A stretch of DNA of 64,000 nucleotides from Anthopleura xanthogrammica (GCA_964019055.1 OZ025208.1:15809457-15873456); one strand, 5' to 3'; counted from the stretch's first letter, positions 32,601 through 43,260 are shown. Notes: generated by a model from the letters alone, not told the origin. Numbers and translations: made by a program.

Positions 32601-35600
32601 TGTAACAAATCAGAGAAAAGAAGTAAGATGAACAAATTTAAAATTCGTAAATAACTAGAGGATATACGACGCTAAACCATTGGAAAGTTGTTTTATACCA
32701 TAACGAGGTCAAATAAAAGACCCAAAAACGATCAAGCACACGCTGGCGCCATTACACGAGTGATTCATCATTCTCTCCGTGTGTCCTCTTATTTACCACA
32801 GCCCTTGACCAATCAGTGCACAAGAAATTTCACAATTATGATAAAACAAATTCATATACATGACTCCTGACTGCAATTTCAAGATATTTACTGCTAAAGA
32901 TACACATTGTATTACAATTGCTATAAAATAAGCAAAAATCAACTTCTAAATTCCAATTGGAGTTCAGTTACCATATATGATAATTATTTTTAGTATTAAA
33001 AAAGAATTAAGGTTCAGAATTCAAAATGACAAAGTTGTCAACAAACTAACTAAATGGTATACTATACTGTACACAGATATTAATAATAGCCAATTCTATT
33101 TTACACACAAGACACCATAACTAAAACTCCACGTACTAACTAATAACTCACCATCCTTTAAAACAGTTATATATCGAGGGTTACTGACTACATCACAAGT
33201 CTTTCCTACAAAACGACCATCCAATGTGAATTTTTGTACACGGTTATTACCAGCATCACACACCAGTAGATGATGGTCATTATCAATAGCCAGGCCAAAT
33301 GGTCTATCCAGCTGACCATTAGCTTCGCCTTTACCACCAATCGTTGATATTTTAGTCGGTACGTTACCTTTCTTCTCAAATACATGAATAACGTCATTAT
33401 CACAATCACTGACATAAAACAGTCCATCATGTGTTATCACATCACATGGATCAAACTTGTCCTGTGTTGTTAAACCAAACTGATATTGATAGTCACCGTC
33501 TCTTGTGGAAACTTGAACACGATGGTTACCATGATCACACACAATGATGTTACCATCGTCATCAACGTGGACTCCCTGTGGATTAAGCAATTCTCCATCC
33601 CGGTTACCTTGGTTACCAAAGGTCTTTACTAATGTCCCAGTTGTAGTGTTCACTATACATATTCTATGATTATTGTTATCTGCTATGACTAAATCTGTAA
33701 CATTCAGAAATGCTAAGCCGTCAGGATAAGACAATTGCCCCTGTGAACTACCTTTACTACCATACGTCAGTAAGAGATCTCCATCAGTGGTGAACACATG
33801 GACACAGTGAGAACGACAATGTGCAACAGCGATCCTGCTATTGTCTCTGTTTACTGCTATATCTCTCAAACTACCATATCCTATCTTTACACTTTTCATG
33901 TTAAAGTGTCCTGTTGTTCTCATCTCTTGTGGTTTGATATTCACCACTAGTGGACTGTTAGATACATGATTCCCATTCACTTGAACCTCTGCTGTCAACT
34001 GACCAGCTACTTTAGCCATGAATTCAACTTCTACTTTCCCATCAGTTCTCACATATTTCTTTTCTATTTTCACATTTTCTTCAGGATTGATTTGAACGTC
34101 AATAACATCCCTTGGATCATGATTGAGTTCTCCTGTAGAGGTCTTAGTTAGCAATATCAACTTTTCTTTCTTTAAAGCTTCTGTCTCAGATTTCACCTCA
34201 ATAGTGCTCTTCGTATGATCTGTTTTCAAACAAGTTTGTATTTCTCCCAGCCCTGAATTCACCTGTCCCATCAGCCCTTGATTAGGAAGAAATTCAATTC
34301 TTGAGGATGCTAAAAAATGATTGAAGATGAACTTCTCCGAGCATGGTGTCTCGTGAATGTTCATCATTTCACTTACCAGTCCTCTTTCCATCACATTCTT
34401 GATGTATTCCTTGACGGCTGGAATATGTTGAATTATATTCAAGTTTGTTGTGGCTGTGTCCATCTTCTTATCGATTTGTCTCAGCAATTCCTGTTCGCTT
34501 TCATGTAGCATTTGGATGATCTTCTTGGTTTTGTCTTTGGCTTCTTTTTTGGCTTTTTCTCCTTGTTGTTTGATTGTGTTAGCAATCTTTTCTTGTTGTT
34601 GCTTTTCCTTGTCATCTAATCTCAACAGCTCCAGTACCTGCAGATGCTTTGACAACACAGCTTTCTTCGTCGAAGCAAACTTATCTAATGACATTGTCTT
34701 ATGATCCTTGTGATCGTGTTTCCAGCATGTCACGCAAATAATGTCATCACAATCTTCACAGAATGATTCTAGCCTGTGATGAGGGTGAATTTTACAAGGA
34801 TTTTCTCTTGTTATTATGAACTCCATATCTTCTTTCTTCAAATCAGCCAGACGAACGACCTTGTGATCTTTGATGAAGAACGAATGGCTCTTCTCGCATT
34901 CTTGACACATTGAGTGATCACAATCAAAACAATACCAAGATGCTGTGGAATGACTATCAGAAAGAGAACAAACCTTTTCACCTTCTACTAACGTCAGACC
35001 CTTCAAGATTCTTGAATGTAGTAGACTTGGCTGTAAATCTTCGACGCTGTTTGGTTCTGGCAGAGATGTTTGTGATTTACATCGAGGACAGTTGAAGACG
35101 TTGACTTCCTCGATCAGCTCGGCGTGTCTTTTGATGCAAAGCTTACAAAATGTATCAAAACATGGCAAGATCTTGGGTTCAATAAGTGTGTCATTACACA
35201 AAGAACACTGGACTTGCTTTTTAAGATCCTCGACAAACGATTCCATGTTAGCAAGAGTCGAGGGAGTTGGCTGAAGAATGAATGTTGTTTGTGAATCTAT
35301 TTTTAGACGATTTATGGAAATGAGCGTGACCCTTAAATTTCGTAGAAATTATGTCACGCTATGTATGCATAAATTAAAAGTGTATATATTTTTTTGTCAT
35401 TTCCACGTGTTTCTTATTTCTCGTACGGATGAATGAATGTTTGATCGATGGATTCATAGAACGAACGAATTTACAAATGGAATTTATGAATAAATGAGTG
35501 AACGAATGGATGGATGAAGGAAGGAAGGAGTGATTAAATGAAAGAATGAATTGATGAATGAAATAATGAATGAATATGAGTGCTATATGAATAAATTTAT

Positions 35601-38600
35601 TATTTATCCGATGAATAAATGATTGAAAGAATGAACGGAAACAAAGAATGCATGACCATACAATTAAAAGTCAACCTTCAGAGCAATATTTCTTATGCTT
35701 GCAAAAACTTCAAGCAAGAGAATATGAACTAAGTATTTTCTTTTCTCTTACTCCAAAGTATAGACCTTTCCCAAATTCAAGTGACCACGAAACGATGCTT
35801 CCGAGTCGTGGTTGGACTTGATATAATACAGTAAATGTATGATACATCAAGTCCAAACTCGGCCTGGAGCCATTGTTTCATGGTCACTCAAGCGAATTTG
35901 AGGGCTTTATTCATCAAGGGCTTTATTCATAAGGGGCATGTGATATGGGCTAATCTATTTGGAAATGAAGTTTAGGAAAAATGCTAAGCTGCACAGCCGA
36001 TTTTATTTTGCAAAATCAACTTAATGTTACAAGTTAAGGCCCTGTTACACTGTGTAATATTCTCATCAATTTGTTTTGCGATTATTGAAAATGTAGCGTT
36101 GCAGGTTGACGAGGTAAGGTGTTACATTGTAACGCGATCTCTGCAACTTGCAGCGACTTGAAAAATATGCCTTAAAATTGCGAGACAAGTTGCTGGAGGG
36201 TGATACACTGTGCAATAGCGTTGCCAGTTGCTGCAATGCGTTGCGAAAAGTAGAACTGAGTTTTACTTCGTGTAACGCGCAACAAAAAAAATACAACCCC
36301 TGTTACACTGTGCAATTCTCCAGCACCTTGTCTCGGCGTTACGAGACGAGTTTTTAGAAAATCTAATCAACAATAGGTTTATTAACATATTATCGCACTA
36401 TAAACAGTAAATTGCAATATGATACAAAATAGAACAAACTACAAAAACCATAAAAAGTCATAATAATAAAGAGATTGAATAGAGGGAAGTTTATAAAACT
36501 TGACAGCACATCTCTGGTATAAATGAGTCTTTATATCTTTCTGTCATGCATTTAGGTAGAGTATAGTTGTTGTTGTTGCGCAGGTTGCGCCCATGTGTAC
36601 TGCCACGAGTAGCTGGTAGTAGGTGATGTAAGCGGGAAGACGGTTATTCCATCCTTGTGAAGGTCTTTAGACAAAGTTGCTGGGAAAATTGCACATTGTA
36701 ACAGGGCCTTTAATAATAGACTCCATCTTGTATTTTCTTTAGACAATGTTCACTGGTATCGACCACAACTGGAAGAACAGCACATTTGCTACATGTGGAC
36801 AGCAACTGGATATATGGGATGAAAGTAGAGCAGATCCTATTCGTACATTCACGTGGGGTGTTGATACTGTTCATAGTGTGAAATATAACCCTATTGAGGT
36901 GAGTCCTGCCCTCTAATGTGGAAATTCAAAAATAAATAAAAAAATACATGTAATTTATGCCGCAAAAACGAGCAGACAAAGTTTGGTAAAACTCCACTGA
37001 TATTGTTGTGACGGCATTTCTCTGGTCGCATTCACATCGCCCATAGTGCATTTCGGGCTTGGTATGCAACACGCAACAAGCAACAAAACCTTCACCAACC
37101 TTAATTTTTTAGAAATAGCCGTATATACATGTAGATGTGAAGTATGTTGGTGCTTTTCAGAGTACGATGACCTCCCTTTTTTCCCTCTTTAGACAAATAT
37201 CCTAGCCAGTACAGCATCAGATAGAAGTGTTGTCCTATACGACACCAGGGGCTCCTCTCCTCTTCGTAAACTCGTCATGGCGATGCGCTCCAATACTGTA
37301 GCCTGGAATCCAATAGAGGCCTATATCTTTACAGCAGCCAATGAGGATTCTAATCTATATACCTATGATATGCGGCGGTTGGATCAGGCTGTTAATGTTC
37401 ACATGGATCACGTATCGGCAGTACTTGATGTGGATTATGCTCCTACTGGACAAGAGTTTGTATCTGGAAGCTTTGATAAGAGTATTAGGATCTTTGAACG
37501 TAGTGGAGGACATAGTAGGTGAGTGGTTGGATCTTGCAGGATTGGATGAGATATTCAGTCCCATTTGTGCCTTCTTTCCTTCTTTCTTTCCTTTTTTTCC
37601 TTCCTTCCTTCCTTCCTTCCTTTCTCTCCTCTTTTCTTTTTCTTTGTTTCACTCATTCTTTCCCACCAGCTTCCCTTTCTTTGCCTCTTTTATTCATTTC
37701 CTTTTCTTTTCTTTCTTTTTCAGAGAGGTTTACCATGCTCGGCGTATGCAAAGAGTGTTCTGTGTTCGGTTCAGTGCAGACTCAACTTATGTTCTCTCTG
37801 GAAGTGACGAAACAAACATCAGGTACTAAAATTTCCTGCAATTTTCAATATCACGTGGCCTCTGTAGTTGATAGTTGCCCGTTGGGATTTGTTTTTCACT
37901 GCCATCACTCAAAAATATAAAAGGTGACATTTGAGCTTGGGTTTCCACGTAATTATGAATATCGCAGTAACATAGAAACAATACTCAAGGGAATGCAACG
38001 CGATCTGAAATGAGATAATGTTACAGCTAAGTTGAAAAGATCGAACCCTGAAACAACTTCTGGGCGGATCTAAGTCAGGGCATGGCTAACTCACAGATCG
38101 AACCCTGAAAGAACCTCTGCGCTGATCTAAGTCAGGGCACAGCTAACTCACAGGTCCAAGCCTGAATCAACCTCTGGGCTGATCTAAGTCAGGGCACGGC
38201 TAACTCACAGTTATAATAAGGGATGGAACATTTGACCACAGCGGTGAGAGATGGCGCATTAGTAGCACACACCTCCCTGGTGTCAAGGTCTTTAGTCATG
38301 AGCCTCTGCCTCGAGAAAATGAGAATCTGCCCTGCGCGATTGACGTAAAATAAATGACAATTTTTATTTCCATTAAATCATGTTTTTAATACAGAATATG
38401 GAAAGCAAACGCGTCACAGAAACTTGGAGCCGTAAGTAACGACCAATAAGTATTTTTTGTCATTAAGCGACCGTTACCCAAATACGCAAGTGCGTACTTG
38501 AGAGATTCATGCATTTTTCAGATTTGCTTATGTAAGTGGGAGTGTTTGAGGTCATGGGGACCTGTGTGTACTTGCCAAAATTAAATGTCCAAGCTATACA

Positions 38601-39776
38601 CCTCTGAAACGGCCACATTTAATGCGACCAACCTCTATTTACCGACCAGGTTTCAAAGTCCCAAAGATTTTTTTTCATCAACTTATACCTTGAATAACCG
38701 GCCAACCTCTATTTAGCGGCCAGTTGTCAAAGTCACAAAGAAAGTTTTTGCACTAATTTATACCTCTATTAAGCGGCCAACCTTTAAATAGCGGACAGTT
38801 GTCAAAGTTTGGCACTTATTTATATCTTTATTTACCTGACAACCTTTATATAACGGCCAGTTGACGATTCCCCGAGGTGGACGGTTAATGGAGGTCTGAT
38901 CTGGGGTGGTACTTTATCCAAGTTTGGTGATGAAGCAAAGTCAGACCTTTGATTTTGACTTTTGTTTGTTTGAACCCAGCTTGCACCGAGAGAGAAAGAA
39001 GCTTTTGCATATTCAACACGTCTGAAAGAACGCTTTAAACACCATCCAAGAATACGACGAATACAAAGGTAAACATCCATCCTATCCCTTCTATCCACCC
39101 ATACATCCATACATTCGTCCCATCGACCCACCCACCCATCAATCCATCTATCCATCGTATCCTATCCATCCGTCCCACCCATCCATTCCATTCCATCCCA
39201 TCCCATCCCATCTACCCACCACCTCATCCATTCGTCCATTTAACCATGTTGTATTCTTTGTTCCAGACACCGACATGTTCCTAAAGCAATCTACAAAGCC
39301 GCTCTTGAGAAGAGAATCATGTCTGAATCACAAAAACGAAAGTAAGTGCTTAGAATGATATTAGAGTGAATGGAGAACATACGGTACGACATCCCGTAAC
39401 ACTGAAATGGCTTTCCATAAAAGCGAGAAACGTGCAGTACTGACTTAGAGCACGTACACGGTACGACATGCTGTAACATTGAAATGGCTTTCCAGGCGAT
39501 AAGAATGGTCACTGTATAAATGGGAAAGATACAGTACTGGCTTACAGCAAGTGCACTTTACGACATGCCGTAACAATGAAATGGCTTCCTATAAGAATGT
39601 AGCACTTGCACTGTACGACATGCCGTAACAATGAAATGGCTTCCCTTAGTTTATATGTTTTTAACTTTATTTTTCTGTTATTTTTTAGGGATGAAAATCG
39701 TCGTCTTCACAGTAAACCAGGCACAGTTCCACGCGTTGCTGAAAGAAAGAAACAAGTTGTCGCTGTTGTCAAGTAA
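29661..39776 (+). CDS. DCAF13: DCAF13 (Sof1/WDSOF1) WD40 protein, intact copy, 10 exons
   Basis: Orthologue of DDB1- and CUL4-associated factor 13 (yeast Sof1), a nucleolar WD40 protein of the small-subunit processome and a CRL4 ubiquitin-ligase receptor. Exons: 29661-29930, 30984-31091, 32259-32354, 36743-36898, 37193-37518, 37724-37822, 38395-38431, 38980-39068, 39267-39341, 39689-39776. Introns are all GT-AG and phases close, giving 447 residues against about 445 in human. The start MKVKILSRNPEDHIRE, the WD40 region (about 65-330; GHTDGVNCL, FATCGQQLDIWD, FVSGSFDKSIRIF) and the Sof1 tail (about 350-447; [24 protein letters not shown]) match the family along the whole length. Intron 3 (4.4 kb) holds an antisense TRIM gene. 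This is the only one of the three copies with a start codon and intact frame. Confidence 0.96.
30290..30500 (+). mobile_element. Degenerate SINE in DCAF13 intron 1
   Basis: tRNA-like head with GTGTAGTTCATGCC and a B-box-like GGGTTCATGGATT, then TTGTTCTCTCCTTTGTCATG and AGATTTTTTCTCTATATTTT, a decayed form of the common SINE core. Confidence 0.5.
31620..31752. mobile_element. Hairpin present only in DCAF13 copy 1
   Basis: CATGTTGCCAGGGGCAAC at the left pairs with GTTGCCCCTGACAACATG at the right across a 90-bp loop. Copies 2 and 3 have only the right arm (near 43580 and 60660). Either the left arm and loop were inserted in copy 1 or they were lost before copies 2 and 3 separated. Confidence 0.6.
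31955..32120 (-). mobile_element. Reverse-oriented tRNA-head SINE in DCAF13 intron 2 (copy 1)
   Basis: The reverse complement reads as a head with GTCGCCTTTCACAACTGTGG, a B-box-like GGTTCAAGCCC and a decayed core (GGGTTTTTCTGG). Orthologous insertions lie at 43735-43905 and 60818-60995, so it predates the block duplication. Confidence 0.75.
32930..32965 (+). mobile_element. SINE 3' tail fragment
   Basis: AAAAATCAACTTCTAAATTC followed by CAATTGGAGTT, the 3' motif of the SINE family without its head. Equivalent pieces lie near 44963, 50090 and 62332, each just downstream of a TRIM gene 3' end. Confidence 0.7.
33096..35246 (-). CDS. TRIM-type RING / B-box / filamin / NHL protein A, intronless, nested in DCAF13 intron 3
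   Basis: Predicted cytoplasmic E3 ubiquitin ligase of 716 residues, TRIM2/3/71-like in layout. RING at about 14-56 (C14, C17, C29, C34, C37, C53, C56) with Asp31 where the usual zinc-binding His stands (LPCFDTFC). B-box 1 spans C93-H128 and B-box 2 spans C151-H182. A Lys/Glu/Gln-rich coiled coil covers about 190-300, a filamin-type Ig repeat about 355-440 (VRTDGKVEVEFMAKVAGQLT), and an NHL propeller 450-716 with repeats such as LSYPDGLAFL and LLNPQGVHVDDDGNIIVCD. The start MESFVEDLKK is shared with the paralogues. The single exon is antisense to DCAF13 in a 4.4-kb intron. The substrate is unknown; NHL propellers bind RNA or protein. About 75-115 bp upstream is an inverted repeat conserved in three paralogues. 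Confidence 0.93.
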   Translation of the reverse strand: MESFVEDLKKQVQCSLCNDTLIEPKILPCFDTFCKLCIKRHAELIEEVNVFNCPRCKSQTSLPEPNSVEDLQPSLLHSRILKGLTLVEGEKVCSLSDSHSTASWYCFDCDHSMCQECEKSHSFFIKDHKVVRLADLKKEDMEFIITRENPCKIHPHHRLESFCEDCDDIICVTCWKHDHKDHKTMSLDKFASTKKAVLSKHLQVLELLRLDDKEKQQQEKIANTIKQQGEKAKKEAKDKTKKIIQMLHESEQELLRQIDKKMDTATTNLNIIQHIPAVKEYIKNVMERGLVSEMMNIHETPCSEKFIFNHFLASSRIEFLPNQGLMGQVNSGLGEIQTCLKTDHTKSTIEVKSETEALKKEKLILLTKTSTGELNHDPRDVIDVQINPEENVKIEKKYVRTDGKVEVEFMAKVAGQLTAEVQVNGNHVSNSPLVVNIKPQEMRTTGHFNMKSVKIGYGSLRDIAVNRDNSRIAVAHCRSHCVHVFTTDGDLLLTYGSKGSSQGQLSYPDGLAFLNVTDLVIADNNNHRICIVNTTTGTLVKTFGNQGNRDGELLNPQGVHVDDDGNIIVCDHGNHRVQVSTRDGDYQYQFGLTTQDKFDPCDVITHDGLFYVSDCDNDVIHVFEKKGNVPTKISTIGGKGEANGQLDRPFGLAIDNDHHLLVCDAGNNRVQKFTLDGRFVGKTCDVVSNPRYITVLKDGELLVSTWSFSYGVLCVK
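35323..35360 (-). promoter_or_regulatory. Conserved inverted repeat upstream of TRIM A
   Basis: AGCGTGAC and GTCACGCT are separated by 22 bp, 77-114 bp before the TRIM A ATG. Paralogues B (48680-48716) and C (52970-52998) keep both arms with shorter spacers (21 and 13 bp). It may be a promoter element; only the conservation is seen. Confidence 0.5.
35779..35889. repeat. Hairpin upstream of TRIM A
   Basis: GTGACCACGAAACGATGCTT pairs imperfectly with GCCATTGTTTCATGGTCAC; inner arms TTGGACTTGAT and ATCAAGTCCAA also pair. Related hairpins lie at 49603-49713 and 53452-53535, at a similar distance from TRIM B and the TRIM C RING fragment. Confidence 0.75.
36037..36709. mobile_element. 673-bp PIF/Harbinger-like MITE, copy 1 only
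   Basis: Ends AGGCCCTGTTACACTGTG and, reversed, AGGCCCTGTTACAATGTGC. It is flanked by TTA on both sides (36034-36036 and 36710-36712). Copy 2 shows the empty site near 53665 (GTTACAAGTTAACAATAGAC). The three-base TTA duplication and GGCCCTGTTACAC ends suit PIF/Harbinger elements. The interior contains more GTTACACTGTGCAATTCTCC-type repeats. No transposase frame. Confidence 0.8.
37566..37722 (+). repeat. CTTT/CTTCC-rich polypyrimidine tract
   Basis: Fills intron 5 of DCAF13 up to the exon 6 acceptor. The same tract is at 54506-54658 in copy 2. Frames across it are Phe/Ser/Leu artefacts. Confidence 0.85.
38043..38215. repeat. 60-bp tandem repeat, three units (DCAF13 copy 1, intron 6)
   Basis: Same unit as at 10985-11162. 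The matching place in copy 2 (54977-55378) has about seven units, so the array has changed length since duplication. Confidence 0.9.
39380..39640. repeat. GTACGACATGC-type repeat in DCAF13 intron 9 (copy 1)
   Basis: Four partial units with GTACGACATGCCGTAACA and AAATGGCTTTCCATAA. The copy 2 equivalent (57060-57215) is shorter. It belongs to the same family as 12586-12835. Confidence 0.8.
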
Positions 39777-39932
39777 AATCCAACATGTTTCTATAAATTA
39801 AAACTAATCTAATCCTAATTTTTGAATGTGTTCAGTCATTATTTTTTCACTAGTGAATTATATATCATATTATGGAATTGTTTAGCAGTGTTTTTGGTAC
39901 ACGTGGAAAGGTTTGGGGGTTGGATGACGAAC

Positions 39933-39960
39933 TGCGCATGCGCGGAAATTTGGCGGGAAA
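39933..39960 (+). promoter_or_regulatory. NRF1 and E2F site cluster, promoter-like
   Basis: TGCGCATGCGCG (39933-39944) is an NRF1 palindrome, and TTTGGCGGGAAA (39949-39960) is a consensus E2F site. They are four bases apart and are preserved exactly at 57505-57516 and 57521-57532. Such pairs mark housekeeping promoters. They lie between copies, downstream of the DCAF13 stop codon and about 600 bp upstream of the truncated exon 1, so the natural target gene may lie outside the duplicated block. Confidence 0.6.
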
Positions 39961-40257
39961 GGGCGAACGTCGAAGATTCGTCAATTTATATATTTTTTAT
40001 AACTAGAACATTTTTTTTTCTTTCTTCGTTTTAATATTTTGCTTAAAAGAAGACTGTTACCACAGTGGATAATCCTATAAGTACCGTCGCACTACCAAAA
40101 TTATACCTTTCCTATTATTAGTTTTAAAGCACTTGTGAGCTCCAAAATCAAGTTTATGGGTTTCCTGCCTGGACTATTCGTTGAAAGCACTCGTCACCGA
40201 CGCCATCCTTTCATGATTGTCCTGGGTTATTTTCGTATCTTGTTGATTCAGGATACA

Positions 40258-40432
40258 GTTAATAAACAATTATTGGATGAGGTTGAGCATGATATCGTAA
40301 ATTATCAAGACCAAGGCCTTGTTATCTGCCGAAGCCGTACAGTAGGCTGAGACGAATAAAACCGCCGAAGTCTTCATACTTACGCTTTCATGCGAAAACC
40401 GAATTCAATAATTGTTTTATTATACATTTTGT
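40258..40432. mobile_element. MITE with AAACAATTATTG ends
   Basis: Left end AATAAACAATTATTGGATGA; right end, reversed, AATAAAACAATTATTGAATT. The interior includes GAGGTTGAGCATGATATCGT and ATTATCAAGACCAAGGCC. A shorter copy lies at about 57835-57955. The short open frame through it is not credible as a gene. Confidence 0.6.
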
Positions 40433-40950
40433 AAACTAAGAATAAAGATTTAATTCTGCTTTCGACGAAGGAAGTTGTAGAACTTGTCCAATTTGCTTCT
40501 ATTTTCCTGTCTTTTATCTTGCGCTATTGCGAACTATCCGAGAGAGAAAATCCGACATCCACAAGCTACATAGAAACCTTGACCCTAGTTTACACCCGTT
40601 TGAAGCACCTAGAGAGTACACAAGAGCGTTGAATGCTACCAAGTTAGAGCGAGTGTTTGCTAAGCCTTTTGTGGGTGCTTTAGATGGACATACTGATGGT
40701 GTCTATCTGTGTTATTATCGGGATCTTGTGATGGAGAGGTGAGTGGAATACTAGGAATACTCCTTGTGGTAGAGTGATTTTACTTGGCTAGTGACCAACA
40801 GTCAAAGTAAAACAAAAGAAAACAATGGAATTAGTGTCTACGTACTATGCTTACTGATTACTATTTTTACAAGCGAAGTAAAGTCGCTCTTGCTACTATC
40901 TTCATGACGAGTCCAGGCCCGTACCCCCCCTCCTCCCATAAGACCCAAAG

Positions 40951-42560
40951 GTCCATATTTTGGTTACGCCAAGTCAAATATTGCCTACACTGTGGTCCGT
41001 TTTGACTAAGCTCTCAATATTAATATATATTAATATATATTCTCATGTATATAATGTCTGTTGAACATCCTCGTAATTCAGCCCTTGGCTGCGAGAAGGA
41101 TACCCTGGTTCCAGAGGCGCTTCTTCGGCTCGCCATATAAAAGCGCCTATGGAACCAGGGTACGAGAAGGAATGAATAAACTATTATTATTATTATCTTA
41201 CTTTTAAAAAAATTTCCGTTTTTATTTTCACCTTTTACTTTTTTCTAAATTGGGCACCCTGTGGTAACTACTCGCCCCATTCCTCCGAGACTCACGTCCA
41301 AGATAACGGAATAACATTCCGAAAGTATTTTAGCGGAATTTAGTAATAGGTGACAGGAGAAAAAGGAAAAAACTGAAAGTTCGAAAGTATAAAATTGTAT
41401 TTCTACTGGTTTTCCTGAAAAGAGGGGGTGTTCCGGTGCCGTACGTGCAAAGATATATTGAATTATCCGAAAATTCTCTCTTCAAAGCTGGACGAACTTA
41501 GACCGATATAAGTGTCAAAAACCTTGAAAAGGACAGGTTATCACGAACTATCTTAAAAGAAGTAATCAAAAATAATTCAAGGGACCATTTTCAAAGTACT
41601 TTGGGATTGAAATAATCCTATGGAATCCATGTATGTTCATTAATCAGAAAGAAACTAGTTTTATTTGCAATGAATTTTGTTATCTAGTGCAAATTTTGAC
41701 ATACAAGAGAGTCTTATCCCTGTTTTCTGTCGAAATTATTACTTATTACAGGAACATGTTGTTAGATAGAACTGAAAAGAAGCAAATTAAAACTTGAAAT
41801 CGCAAAGAAAAGTTGTTTGGTTGTTGAAATTAAGGTTTTGTTGGTATAAAAAATTAGTGAGGGTATGATCAAAAAATGATCTGAAAATCACATACATAGT
41901 AAATGGCCCAAATGTTTCTCAGCTGATTTTGGTTTTATTAAGGTTGGACTAACTCCTGATGTAGATATTGATTCTAGCTAGTGTGGCCGTTTAGAAATAA
42001 TAATTTCTGAAAAAATGGAACTTTTTGGTACTGTTTTTCTCTTCAAAACTTTGCCAAAGCTAGTGCCAGTCCCCTCACTGCCAGGCACCTTTATGCTAAA
42101 TCCTCACATATGACCTGAAAGAGCAATCATATTTGCCCATAGATTTGGTATGTATAGTGTTATAACATATCCTTCCAAAAACAAGATTTTTCATGATTTT
42201 TGGGCTAAAAAGGGACCTACCCCTGTAACTTTTGAACCAAAAGGCAGAAATCAAAACCATAGCAGACTTTGCAATATCTCATTAAGTCCAACTTCTTCAC
42301 CAAGTTTGGTCAAATTCGGTTGACCCCCCCTTTCCATCTTCTGTCAGAACACTTTCTGGGACAATGACTCTTAAGCAGTGTTAATATTTATTATATTCTC
42401 TGTTCATTGTTACTCATTATAGAGTTTGAAACCAGAATTTATATCGTTTAAATCAAATAAACAAATCATCACATGATACTTCTTTTGGTCTTTAAGTCTT
42501 TTTTCACAGGACAACCTTTTTGACAATAACTGTATAATAAAATTAAATATGACATTGTTA
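40951..42560. repeat. 1.6-kb block in intron 1 of DCAF13 copy 2, absent from copy 1
   Basis: Starts at GGTCCATATTTTGGTTACGC and runs to just before exon 2. Nearly the same block is at 58300-59860 in copy 3, while copy 1 has unrelated sequence. No coding frame and no recognised transposon feature. It shows that copies 2 and 3 are closer to each other than to copy 1. Confidence 0.75.
41101..41162. mobile_element. 62-bp palindromic MITE with a 9-bp target-site duplication
   Basis: Begins TACCCTGGTTCCAGAGGCGC and ends GCGCCTATGGAACCAGGGTA, which pair with two mismatches. CGAGAAGGA flanks both sides (41092-41100 and 41163-41171). Copy 3 has the empty site near 58440 (GCTGCGAGAAGGAATG). Nine-base duplications are typical of Mutator-like elements. 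Confidence 0.88.
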
Positions 42561-42730
42561 TCTTTTTGCAGATCAAGTTGTGGCATCTATCCAAGAGAGA
42601 ATGCATACAAACCTTAACAGCTCACAATGGTTTTATCAGAGGACTCTGTGTAACACCTAAAGGAGATTCCTTTTTTTCGGTAAGAAAGCAAGTTTAGATC
42701 AGTTGTTCTTGTACATGTGAGTGAAAAGTA

Positions 42731-43260
42731 CTAGAGCCAATCCACTGTTTTACAATGTAACTGGATCCAAATTAAAATCATCTGTCATTCCCTCCCCTGT
42801 TGTGTGTGTGTATAAAAAGTGAAGCTGATCCACTGTTTTACAATGTAACTGGATCCAAATCATCTGTCATTCCCTCCCCTGTTGTGTGTGTGTATAAAAA
42901 GTGGAGCTGATCCACTGTTTTACAATGTAACTGGATCCAAATCATCTGTCATTCCCTCCCCTGTTGTGTGTGTGTATAAAAAGTGGAGCTGATCCACTGT
43001 TTTACAATGTAACTGGATCCAAATTAAGATCATCTGTCATTCCCTCCTCTGTTGTGTGTGTGTATAAAAAGTGGAGCTGATCCACTGTTTTACAATGTAA
43101 CTGGATCCAAATCATCTGTCATTCCCTCCCCTGTTGTGTGTGTGTATAAAAAGTGGAGCTGATCCACTGTTTTACAATGTAACTGGATCCAAATTAAGAT
43201 CATCTGTCATTCCCTCCCCTGTTGTGTGTGTGTATAAAAAGTGGAGCTGATCCACTGTTT
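42731..43260. repeat. 80-90-bp tandem repeat in DCAF13 copy 2, intron 2
   Basis: About seven units containing GGAGCTGATCCACTGTTTTA, CAATGTAACTGGATCCAAAT and CATTCCCTCCCCTGTTGTGT. Copies 1 (31140-31260) and 3 (60025-60345) have only one to two units. Confidence 0.92.

Larger units (their letters stand above)
39777..40535. other. Inter-copy segment between DCAF13 copies 1 and 2
   Basis: Begins with the 3' flank of DCAF13 copy 1 and ends at the tandem junction. It contains a strong NRF1/E2F promoter-like cluster (39933-39960) and a MITE (40258-40432). The equivalent segment between copies 2 and 3 is 57319-58061. No supported protein-coding frame. Confidence 0.6.

Noticed and set aside
40135..40350. 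71-residue frame between DCAF13 copies 1 and 2
   Set aside because: It runs through a MITE; the equivalent frame after copy 2 differs in start and end.
40527..40742. A separate short DCAF13-like protein starting just before the junction
   Set aside because: There is no ATG (the frame begins at TTG) and the end is created by the 28-bp deletion; treated as pseudogene exon 1.
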